In this document: positions 53,627 through 59,743 of the stretch, one piece after another
How positions within the stretch are numbered: position 1 is the stretch's first letter
How the letters are laid out: every line of letters begins with the position of its first letter
Source of the DNA: Raoultibacter massiliensis
GTDB lineage: Bacteria; Actinomycetota; Coriobacteriia; Coriobacteriales; Eggerthellaceae
Direction: 5' to 3'
NCBI RefSeq assembly: GCF_900199545.1
Contig: NZ_LT962670.1
Location: forward strand, 916,380-976,122
DNA length: 59,743 nucleotides
Position numbers and translations under genes: made by a program
The notes under the pieces: generated by a model
What the model was told of the DNA's origin: nothing
Seen by the model: the letters and a program-made list of their open reading frames with translations, nothing else
The model's database searches: none

Positions 53627-54844
53627 ATGAGTTCGATAACCCCCGAAGAGCAGCTGCATATCATCCAGTCGGGTACTGCGCAGATCGTGCCCGAAAGCGC
53701 CCTGTTGGAAAAGCTCAAGAAGGGCAAGAGCCTCAACGTGAAGCTGGGCGTCGATCCGACGGCCCCCGACATTCACCTCGGGCATGCCGTGCCCTTGCGC
53801 AAACTGCGTGCGTTTCAGGATCTGGGCCATCGCGTAACGCTCATCATCGGCGACGGCACGGCTCTCATCGGCGATCCGTCAGGACGCAATTCGACTCGTC
53901 CCCAGCTGACGTCCGAACAGGTTAAGGCGAACGCCCAGACATATGTCGACCAGGCGTTCAAGATCCTCGATCCCGAGAAGACGACGCTCGAGTACAACTC
54001 GAAGTGGCTTCTGTCGCTCGATATGGAGGGCCTGCTCGCTCTTGCCTCGAATTTCACCGTCGCGCGCATTCTCGAGCGCGACGACTTCCATAATCGCTAC
54101 ACCTCGAACCAACCTATCAGCCTCCATGAATTCCTGTATCCGATCATGCAGGCGTATGACTCGGTGGTTATCGATGCCGACGTCGAGATAGGCGGCACCG
54201 ACCAGCTCTTCAACTTGCTTGCGGGCCGCGAACTCATGGAGAAGAAGGGCATGGAGCCCCAGGTGTGCCTGACGCTTCCTCTTTTGGAGGGAACCGACGG
54301 CGTTCAGAAGATGTCGAAGAGCTACGGCAACTACATCGGGCTCACCGACGAGCCCGCCGATATGTTCGGCAAGGTCATGTCGATACCCGACGAGCTCATG
54401 GTCAAGTACTACCGCCTCGCATCGACCTGTTCGGTCGACGAGGTCGATGAGATCGAGCGGGGCCTTGCCGCCGATGAGCTGCATCCCAACAAAGTGAAGC
54501 GCGCGCTCGCCCGCAACATCGTGACCGCCTACTACGATGAAGCTGCGGCCGAAGCCGCCGAAGGGCAGTTCGACCGCGTATTCAAGCAGCATGAGATGCC
54601 CGACGACATCCCGGAATACGAAGCGGATCTGACTCCGAACGACGAGGGTCTCGTCTATCTGGCCAAGCTGCTTGCCGATACGGGGCTTGCGGCTTCGGCC
54701 GGCGAGGCGCGCCGTCTCATCGACGGGGGAGGCGTGAAAGTCAACGGCGAACCGGTTGCCGCGAAAAGCTACAACGTGGCACCCGACATGCTTGCGGGAG
54801 CCGTGCTTCAGGTGGGTAAGCGGAAGTTCGTCAAGCTGGTGTAG
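53627..54844 (+). CDS. tyrS: Tyrosine--tRNA ligase
   Basis: 405 residues. Class I catalytic fold with DPTAPDIHLGHAVPLRK (HIGH motif, HLGH), GDGTALIGDPSGR, ADVEIGGTDQLFNLLAGREL and QKMSKSYGN (KMSKS). A C-terminal S4 RNA-binding domain follows (about 340-405, AGEARRLIDGGGVKVNGEPV). It charges tRNA-Tyr. An AAGGAG motif abuts ATG 53627, too close to serve it; TTG 53618 and GTG 53597 are in frame, so the true start is uncertain. No T-box is visible upstream. A terminator follows. Confidence 0.95.
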   Translation: MSSITPEEQLHIIQSGTAQIVPESALLEKLKKGKSLNVKLGVDPTAPDIHLGHAVPLRKLRAFQDLGHRVTLIIGDGTALIGDPSGRNSTRPQLTSEQVKANAQTYVDQAFKILDPEKTTLEYNSKWLLSLDMEGLLALASNFTVARILERDDFHNRYTSNQPISLHEFLYPIMQAYDSVVIDADVEIGGTDQLFNLLAGRELMEKKGMEPQVCLTLPLLEGTDGVQKMSKSYGNYIGLTDEPADMFGKVMSIPDELMVKYYRLASTCSVDEVDEIERGLAADELHPNKVKRALARNIVTAYYDEAAAEAAEGQFDRVFKQHEMPDDIPEYEADLTPNDEGLVYLAKLLADTGLAASAGEARRLIDGGGVKVNGEPVAAKSYNVAPDMLAGAVLQVGKRKFVKLV

Positions 54845-54871
54845 CGGGCGGTCGGACAGACGGTTTTCGAT

Positions 54872-54902
54872 TCGGGGCCTTGCGGGGTCCCGATTTTTTT
54901 TA
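54872..54902 (+). terminator. Intrinsic terminator after tyrS
   Basis: A TCGGGGCC...GGTCCCGA stem is followed by eight T residues. Confidence 0.85.
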
Positions 54903-54971
54903 AAAAACTTGCAAGGATTTCTTCCTTCCAATCGTTTTGTTAGTGTGAAGACGAGAAAAGGAGCATCAATT

Positions 54972-55463
54972 ATGAGTAAGAAAAAGATGGTCGCAGTATT
55001 CGCAGGTGCGCTTGTCGTTGCGCTCGCTTTGCCGACGGCGGCGCTTGCCGCACCCGGGGGCGGCTTCGGCCAGCTGTTCGCATCGTGTCAGGGCCAAGGC
55101 CTCGGGATGGCGATCATGCGCAGCCAGGCGACGGTTGATCAGGCATGTGGGCGCGCCTTCGTCGACGCCGATGGCGATGGCGTGTGCGACAATTTCGGAA
55201 ACGGCCGCTGCGCGGGCTACGTCGATGCCGACGGCGACGGCGTGTGCGATGCGTGCGGAGCCGAAGCGAACTCGTGCAAAGGCTACGTCGACGCCGACGG
55301 CGATGGCGTGTGCGACAACTACGCGGCGGGCAACGGCTGCGGACGCGGCTTCGTCGATGAAAACGGCGATGGCGTGTGCGACAATGGCGGTCGGGGCGGA
55401 TGCGGTGCAGGTGCCGGCCAGGGCGCCGGATCCGGGTACGGCGGCAGACACCATAGGTTCTAG
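54972..55463 (+). CDS. Secreted Cys-rich protein with four D-A-D-G-D-G-V-C-D repeats
   Basis: 163 residues from ATG 54972, AAGGAG 8 bases upstream. A clear signal peptide ends near ALA-AP at about residue 27. Four tandem repeats of about 19-21 residues follow from about 65 to 145: FVDADGDGVCDN, YVDADGDGVCDA, YVDADGDGVCDN, FVDENGDGVCDN, each followed by a Gly/Asn-rich turn and another Cys. The D-x-D-x-D-G pattern is that of calcium-binding loops (thrombospondin type 3 or dockerin-like). The paired cysteines may form disulfides. The end is Gly-rich with GGRHHRF. It precedes an ECF sigma factor gene by 75 bases. Function unknown. Confidence 0.8.
   Translation: MSKKKMVAVFAGALVVALALPTAALAAPGGGFGQLFASCQGQGLGMAIMRSQATVDQACGRAFVDADGDGVCDNFGNGRCAGYVDADGDGVCDACGAEANSCKGYVDADGDGVCDNYAAGNGCGRGFVDENGDGVCDNGGRGGCGAGAGQGAGSGYGGRHHRF
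55140..55400 (+). repeat. Four tandem ~60-bp repeats within the secreted protein gene
   Basis: The DNA unit GTCGACGCCGATGGCGATGG recurs with small changes at about 55160, 55220, 55288 and 55351, followed in each case by CGTGTGCGA. The repeats are prone to copy-number change. Confidence 0.75.
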
Positions 55464-55538
55464 GTGTTGCTCGGCGAGATGCGCAGCCGATCTGCCGGTC
55501 GGTTGCGCGGTGGCGAAACAGGATAAAAGCGAACGGGC

Positions 55539-56027
55539 ATGAGGGAAAGAACCGATATAGAGCGGGCCATCGAGGAGCACGGCGACACCGTGTGGCGCGT
55601 GTGCGTCCTTTACTTCCGGCAAAGTCCCGATGCCCAGGACGCGTTTCAAGAGACGATGATCAAGTACGCCTCGTTCGACGGGTCGTTTTCCGATGCCGAG
55701 CATCGGAAAGCTTGGCTCATCCGCGTTGCGACCAATGTGTGCAAAGACATGCTGAAGGCAGCTCACCGAACGAAGTCCGTTCTCGATGACGGCACGATCG
55801 CCGCCGCGGCTGCCTCGCATGACGAATCGCTGCAGCCGGGCTCGGCATCGGGCGAGGTGCTCGATGCCATGCTCGCCCTCGCCGATCCGCCGCGAACCCC
55901 CGTTTACCTCGCTTTGTACGAAGGCTATTCGGCTCCCGAGATATCGGAGATGCTCGATGCGCCCGTAAACACCGTGTATTCGTGGATCTCCCGAGGGAGG
56001 AAGCTTTTGAAGGAGGCGCTCGCATGA
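55539..56027 (+). CDS. ECF-type RNA polymerase sigma factor
   Basis: 162 residues with the two-domain form of group IV sigma factors: region 2 (about 10-80, VLYFRQSPDAQDAFQETMIK and HRKAWLIRVATNVCKD) and region 4 (about 108-160, ALYEGYSAPEISEMLDAPVN and VYSWISRGRKLLKEAL). It directs RNA polymerase to a small regulon. The next gene overlaps it by 4 bases (ATGA) and encodes a membrane protein that would hold the sigma factor inactive until a signal arrives. The secreted repeat protein upstream is a likely target (inference). Confidence 0.93.
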   Translation: MRERTDIERAIEEHGDTVWRVCVLYFRQSPDAQDAFQETMIKYASFDGSFSDAEHRKAWLIRVATNVCKDMLKAAHRTKSVLDDGTIAAAAASHDESLQPGSASGEVLDAMLALADPPRTPVYLALYEGYSAPEISEMLDAPVNTVYSWISRGRKLLKEALA

Positions 56028-56848
56028 ATGATTGGGAAAACAGGGTCCGCGAGGCCTTCGACGAGGTCGTGCTTCCCGATTCGGTTAAGGAGCGAACGCT
56101 GCAGGCCGTCGATGCCCTCTCGGCCGAGCCTGCCGTCAGTGCTTCCGAAGCGGTTTTCGCCGCCGCGCGGCGCTCCCGCGCTCCGCGCACTCGTCGATGG
56201 GCGTTCGCGCTTGCGGCATGTCTCGCGCTCTGCGCCATCGGGTTCGGCGGCTTCTCCGCTTTTGCCAGCGAGACGGCTCAGGTGGGCATCGACGTTAATC
56301 CGTCGATCGAGCTCGGCCTCAATCGGTTCGATTGCGTTGTAGCCGCGCGACCCCTCAACGAAGACGGAGCGCAGCTGCTCGAAGGCATCGATCTTTTCGG
56401 AAAGAGCTACGATGACGCGATGGCCGCATTGACGGGAAGCGAGCTGTTCTTATCCTACGTCGGCGATGACGGCTACGTCGAAATCAGCGTCAGCTCGGCT
56501 GACGAGGGTCAGGCCGAAGCGCTTGCCGAGAAAAGCGATGCCTGTCTCGAGTCTTTGCCATGCCATGGAAGCTGCCAAACGGTCTCGGCGGAAAACCGCG
56601 AAGAGGCGCGGGCGGCCGGTATGGGCGTGGGCCGCTACAACGCCGCCCGAGAGCTCATGGAGCTCGATTCGAGCGTTACGCTTGAAGAGTGCCGTACGAT
56701 GACGATGCGCGAGCTGCGGGAGAAAATCGCCGCTGCAGGCGGGAACTCGAGCGGAAGCCCTTCCGGGGAAACGGGAGCCCATCACGGAAGACAATCGGGC
56801 GGCGCGGGGCAGGGGATGCACGGTCGCGGCGGCGATTCGTCAGAATAG
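56024..56848 (+). CDS. Membrane anti-sigma-like partner with RsgI-type extracellular domain
   Basis: 274 residues from ATG 56024, AAGGAGG about 9 bases upstream. A cytoplasmic N-terminus (about 1-60) that would bind the sigma factor, one membrane helix (about 63-85, WAFALAACLALCAIGFGG), then an extracellular domain starting AQVGIDVNPSIELGLNRF. That sequence is characteristic of RsgI-family anti-sigma proteins. No zinc-binding HxxxCxxC anti-sigma motif is seen. A Cys pair (ACLESLPCHGSC) lies near the middle. The C-terminal 40 residues are Gly/His/Ser-rich, like the tail of the secreted repeat protein, which may hint at a shared ligand such as a metal ion. Confidence 0.82.
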   Translation: MNDWENRVREAFDEVVLPDSVKERTLQAVDALSAEPAVSASEAVFAAARRSRAPRTRRWAFALAACLALCAIGFGGFSAFASETAQVGIDVNPSIELGLNRFDCVVAARPLNEDGAQLLEGIDLFGKSYDDAMAALTGSELFLSYVGDDGYVEISVSSADEGQAEALAEKSDACLESLPCHGSCQTVSAENREEARAAGMGVGRYNAARELMELDSSVTLEECRTMTMRELREKIAAAGGNSSGSPSGETGAHHGRQSGGAGQGMHGRGGDSSE

Positions 56849-56865
56849 CCGCCGCGGATACGCGT

Positions 56866-58200
56866 CTACAGCGCGAGCTTGCTGAACGATTTGAGCGCGG
56901 TCTTCGTTTCGTCGTCGAGCTCTTTGACGGCAATCCCCAGCACGGCGCCTTCGAGCGCGTAAAGCCAGTTGATCGACGTTGCCGGATTCTTCTTTTTCAG
57001 CAGAGCCCATGAGGCGCGGCTGCCCTTTTCCTTCAATGCTTCAGCGGTGGGGATGCCCACGTCCGCGAGGCGGGCTGCAAGGGCTTTTCCGATGCCCGGA
57101 AGGTTCTCGAGCGGCGTTTGCACGGCCGCCGTCTTCGGGGCGGGCTTGCGACCGCGGCGGCGGCCGGGCTGTGTCGCGGCATCATCGGCGGCGGGAGCTG
57201 TATCGGCAGCGGTCGGGGCCTCGTCGGTAACGATGGCCTCGGTCGCAGGTGCCTGCTTCTGCCTCGCCCGCTTTGTTCGGGCGGGCTTTTCCGCCTGCTC
57301 GGTCGCCGCATCGGCGGGCTGTCCGGTTTTTCCGCCCGTCTCGGTTTGCGCTGCGGGCGCTGCGGCTGCGTCACGTGCGGGTTTCGCTTGCGGGGCACCT
57401 GCCTGCTTCCGCGAAACGGGCCTGCGGCTACTCCGTTGCTGAGGCTTTGCCTGCTCTGGTTCGGGTTGCGGCTCGGCCTGCGCCGTCGCTTCCGCCGAGG
57501 GGCCGGCATTGTTCCCGCTCGCCGGCTTTGCGGCCGAGCGGGGCTTGCGGCGCTTGCTCGATTTGCTACGCTGCGCGCCGTTACCGTTGCTTCCGTTCGC
57601 CTGTGCGGGCTCGTTTTGCGATTCGGGGAAGAGCGGTGCGCCTTCGACCGTGTATCCGTTTTCGGGTTCGTCTGAATCGGTCGTGGCATCGAACAGGTTT
57701 CGAATGGTGCGATACATTGCCGTGCCGATGATCTGCCCCGCTGCGCGCACGAGCGCCTCGTGGACGTCCTGGCGCGTTTCGGCTGAAATGAGGGCGTCGT
57801 CGAGCATGAATTCGTCGATTGATTTTTTGAGTCCGAGGAACCTGAATTCATCGGCGTAGCGGTTGAGCAGGTAGTGGATGGCGGGTTTGTATCCCTGATC
57901 CTGACTTACAATGTAGCCGTTTTCGATCTCGTGGCACGCGATTCTGCGGCTCAGCTCTGCGATCAGCTGCACGTCGAGGCTGTTTTTGACGCCGGAATCT
58001 TGGCAGAGTATCCATTCGATGCGGGCGGGGGATTCTTTGATGGATTCCTTTTGCTTCTGCGACAGGTTGCTTTCGCGGTGGAAAACGACGACGAGATCGT
58101 TTTCGGTAAGCGATTCGATGCCTTGCAGGCAGGTGTTGATGTGATTTTCGCTGTCGATGAAGTACGTGCGACGTGCCTTGCGGGCAGGTTCTATTTCCAT
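56866..58200 (-). CDS. PIN-like nuclease domain protein with disordered linker and TfoX C-terminal domain
   Basis: 444 residues from ATG 58200; ATG 58254 is an in-frame alternative with GAGGCAGGCG upstream. Residues about 10-115 resemble a PIN-like fold (TYFIDSENHIN with an acidic first strand, VVVFHRESNLSQKQKE, DVQLIAELSRRI, GYIVSQDQGYKPAIHYL). Then come about 200 residues of Ala/Pro/Lys/Arg-rich disordered linker. The last 75 residues match the TfoX C-terminal domain (LENLPGIGKALAARLADVGI ... SINWLYALEGAVLG), a helix-hairpin-helix-type fold that often binds DNA. A nucleic-acid-targeted PIN protein is inferred. It converges on the anti-sigma gene, with 17 bases between them. Confidence 0.75.
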   Translation of the reverse strand: MEIEPARKARRTYFIDSENHINTCLQGIESLTENDLVVVFHRESNLSQKQKESIKESPARIEWILCQDSGVKNSLDVQLIAELSRRIACHEIENGYIVSQDQGYKPAIHYLLNRYADEFRFLGLKKSIDEFMLDDALISAETRQDVHEALVRAAGQIIGTAMYRTIRNLFDATTDSDEPENGYTVEGAPLFPESQNEPAQANGSNGNGAQRSKSSKRRKPRSAAKPASGNNAGPSAEATAQAEPQPEPEQAKPQQRSSRRPVSRKQAGAPQAKPARDAAAAPAAQTETGGKTGQPADAATEQAEKPARTKRARQKQAPATEAIVTDEAPTAADTAPAADDAATQPGRRRGRKPAPKTAAVQTPLENLPGIGKALAARLADVGIPTAEALKEKGSRASWALLKKKNPATSINWLYALEGAVLGIAVKELDDETKTALKSFSKLAL

Positions 58201-58559
58201 GATGACTCGTTTCTCTTTATACCGGTAAGGCGGGGATGGCTTGCGTGCGTTCATCGCCTGCCTCGTTGTTTCGTTATAAGAAGAGTAGCAGAAAACGGAA
58301 ACGCAGTACGCACCTGCAAAGAAGACACATCGCCATGCGGGCTTTCGGCGGCATCGGCCGTTGCGTATCGATGATCGCTGCATATATTAGTAAAGGATCT
58401 CTGCAGGCGGTTCGGGCTCGTGCGGTTGCGCAGCGCTCGAAGATGCGGCGGCATCGTCGAGCGCGCTTCCCCTTGCGAGGGGCCTACGCGTTGGTCGGAG
58501 CGCGCATCAAGCTGCGGGTCCGCTCGAATGCGGGTCTCCTTCTTCGCGCGCCGCCGTGT

Positions 58560-59321
58560 CTATACGGCCTTCAGCAACCATGTGACCCCGACGATTTCAT
58601 GAAGCAGCTCGTCGTATTCGCCTTTCTGGGCGTCAAGGTAGCGCTCGAAAAGTTCGACGTGCTCGGGGTGGCTCGCTTGAAGCTCTGCGACGCGACGGGC
58701 GATACGATCTATCTCCTCGTCGTAATCGGCGGCGGTATCGGTTGACGAGAGGCTGGCGATCGTCTCGAATCCGGCTTTGTCGAACATCTCGTTCCAGGAG
58801 GACCGCGTCGGATACGATGCGTTTAGATCGCCCTCTTCGGCATAGGCGTCGTCGAGAAGCAGGTATCCTCCTGTCCGAAGCGTCTTTCTCATGGTTGCGA
58901 GCATGTCCATCGGCGCGCCGAGCGCGGGTCCCACTGCTCCGTAGACAGCGCAATCGTACTCGGATTCGAGCGGCGCTTCCACAGTGATGTCTCCAACTTC
59001 GAAAGCGCACAGGTGCGCGACGCCTTCTCGCGCTGCCGCCTCTCGCGCCTCTTCGACGAATTCGGGAATGGCATCGATTCCTTTGACGCGCATTCCAAGG
59101 CGGCGGGCTAGGGCGACGGCGATGACTCCCTTTCCGCAGCCGAGATCGAGCGCCGTATTGCGCTCGGATGCCGCAACATGTTCCGACAGGAGCCCGACCA
59201 TATCGTCGGGAGAGCTCCCGAGCTCACAGAAGTCCTGCAGGAGGTAGGGCAGGAAGGGGATAATGTCGGGGGTGTCCGATGTCATAGATGCGGCAAGGTT
59301 TTGTTCGGTTCTCGTATCCAT
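58560..59321 (-). CDS. Class I SAM-dependent methyltransferase
   Basis: 253 residues from ATG 59321. Motif I is TALDLGCGKGVIAVALARRL near residue 60, followed by the acidic residue of motif II (VKGIDAIPEFVEEAR), and GDITVEAP and YLLLDDAYAEEG downstream. It transfers a methyl group from S-adenosylmethionine; the acceptor cannot be told. No Shine-Dalgarno site precedes ATG 59321, but TACAAT ends 6 bases before it, so the messenger may be leaderless. ATG 59285 is a shorter alternative. It is divergent from the rRNA operon promoters. Confidence 0.85.
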   Translation of the reverse strand: MDTRTEQNLAASMTSDTPDIIPFLPYLLQDFCELGSSPDDMVGLLSEHVAASERNTALDLGCGKGVIAVALARRLGMRVKGIDAIPEFVEEAREAAAREGVAHLCAFEVGDITVEAPLESEYDCAVYGAVGPALGAPMDMLATMRKTLRTGGYLLLDDAYAEEGDLNASYPTRSSWNEMFDKAGFETIASLSSTDTAADYDEEIDRIARRVAELQASHPEHVELFERYLDAQKGEYDELLHEIVGVTWLLKAV

Positions 59322-59327
59322 GGGTAT

Positions 59328-59333
59328 ATTGTA
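59328..59333 (-). promoter_or_regulatory. -10 box TACAAT for a leaderless methyltransferase messenger
   Basis: On the minus strand TACAAT is followed by ATACCC and the ATG at 59321, the same 6-base geometry as at 50720. Confidence 0.45.
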
Positions 59334-59445
59334 CCGTATTACATAATTAGTCGCTTTACACAAGAATGCAGGGAGGAATTTGCAGGGTCTCGGCAAGGCC
59401 GTTGAGGCTGTAAGAAAAAAGCTTCATTTTTTATCGATAGACCCC

Positions 59446-59474
59446 TTGCGTTTTCTTTTCCGTAGGTCTAATAT
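59446..59474 (+). promoter_or_regulatory. Ribosomal RNA operon promoter P1
   Basis: TTGCGT (59446-59451) and TAATAT (59469-59474) have a 17-base spacer, with A/T-rich sequence upstream. Confidence 0.65.
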
Positions 59475-59585
59475 ATTCAACCCGCGCTTTTGAAGCGCAG
59501 GACCGCCCAAGGGCTTCGGATGATTCGACCTTTTGTGGGAAATCGAAACGCTGAGAAATAAAGTTAAGATTTCTAAAAAAAGTTC

Positions 59586-59614
59586 TTGACTCCGGTGCCA
59601 AGGGGCAGTAATAT
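59586..59614 (+). promoter_or_regulatory. Ribosomal RNA operon promoter P2
   Basis: TTGACT (59586-59591) and TAATAT (59609-59614) have a 17-base spacer. The 25 bases upstream are A/T-rich like an UP element (AAATAAAGTTAAG and TTTCTAAAAAAAG). Confidence 0.85.
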
Positions 59615-59619
59615 ATCTC

Positions 59620-59743
59620 CTTGCGCGTTTGCCTCCGGCGAACACGCGGGACGGCCCGGAAGGGCCGCCGAGAACCTTGAAAACCGGATACTGTGATACG
59701 AATAAGCTAGTAGAACCTCGTCAGATGCCCGCCCCCAGAAAAG
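59620..59743 (+). other. Leader of a 16S rRNA transcript (gene beyond the window)
   Basis: The leader contains a GGCCCGGAAGGGCC hairpin and the sequence ACCTTGAAAACCGGATACTG, of the kind typically found just upstream of 16S genes in Gram-positives. The mature 16S 5' end is not reached. Confidence 0.75.

Noticed and set aside
55006..55542. Alternative-frame ORF over the repeat protein gene
   Set aside because: The Arg/Thr-rich translation is a shadow of the tandem repeats; the real frame has a signal peptide and a ribosome site.
57033..57851. Second-frame ORFs across the PIN-TfoX linker
   Set aside because: They arise from the compositional bias of the Ala/Pro/Lys-rich linker and have no start signals.
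59424..59645. Minus-strand ORF over the rRNA promoter region
   Set aside because: It spans both promoter elements and has no ribosome site.

Overview
The window looks like a chromosomal segment of a high-GC, anaerobic, Gram-positive actinomycete of the class Coriobacteriia, most likely an Eggerthellaceae member (Eggerthella, Gordonibacter or a related genus). The reasons are the G+C-rich codon use, two membrane-anchored LuxR regulators, a Tat-exported flavoprotein of the fumarate/urocanate reductase type, a cytoplasmic molybdopterin enzyme of the transhydroxylase/catechol-dehydroxylase kind, a glutamate synthase split into three genes, and Gram-positive wall-synthesis genes. This placement is inferred from gene content; no alignment was run.

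Layout. 1-2558: two tandem SxxK serine hydrolases, the first cut by the window edge. 2559-6763: a T-box leader followed by pheS-pheT and a terminator. 6806-10682: a DUF2087/LuxR-type regulator under a strong promoter, a small membrane protein and a GH3 beta-glucosidase. 10683-14800: a membrane LuxR regulator and a Tat-lipoprotein flavin reductase. 14866-17948: a response regulator/sensor kinase pair and a TVP38-family membrane protein. 18271-21735: split glutamate synthase (amidotransferase, ferredoxin/FMN synthase and GXGXG subunits), closed by a strong terminator. 21841-22833: remnants, namely an ABC ATPase without its N-terminus and a short decayed ORF. 22867-24210: two paralogous FKBP-type proteins and a zinc-ribbon protein on the minus strand, then a noncoding stretch with a perfect 23-bp inverted repeat.

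24824-33148 is the most distinctive region. A membrane LuxR regulator is divergent from a two-subunit enzyme closely resembling pyrogallol-phloroglucinol transhydroxylase, followed by two NCS2-type permeases. A perfect operator-like palindrome lies between regulator and enzyme. Both permeases lack the acidic or amide residue that normally coordinates nucleobases. I infer an inducible uptake and conversion module for a polyhydroxylated aromatic or heterocyclic compound, possibly a diet-derived polyphenol.

33373-36658: a glutamate-cysteine ligase and a membrane-bound nucleotide-sugar dehydratase. 36890-45263: the arginine pathway argC-J-B-D then argR-G-H, with an ARG-box-like palindrome ahead of argR; no argA or argF is present. 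45514-50720: two class A penicillin-binding proteins facing each other around a small lipoprotein. 50883-54844: a U32 peptidase and tyrS. 54972-56848: a secreted Cys/Asp-repeat protein, an ECF sigma factor and an RsgI-like membrane partner. 56866-59321: a PIN-like/TfoX-C protein and a methyltransferase. 59446-59743: tandem promoters and leader of a ribosomal RNA operon whose 16S gene lies just past the window.
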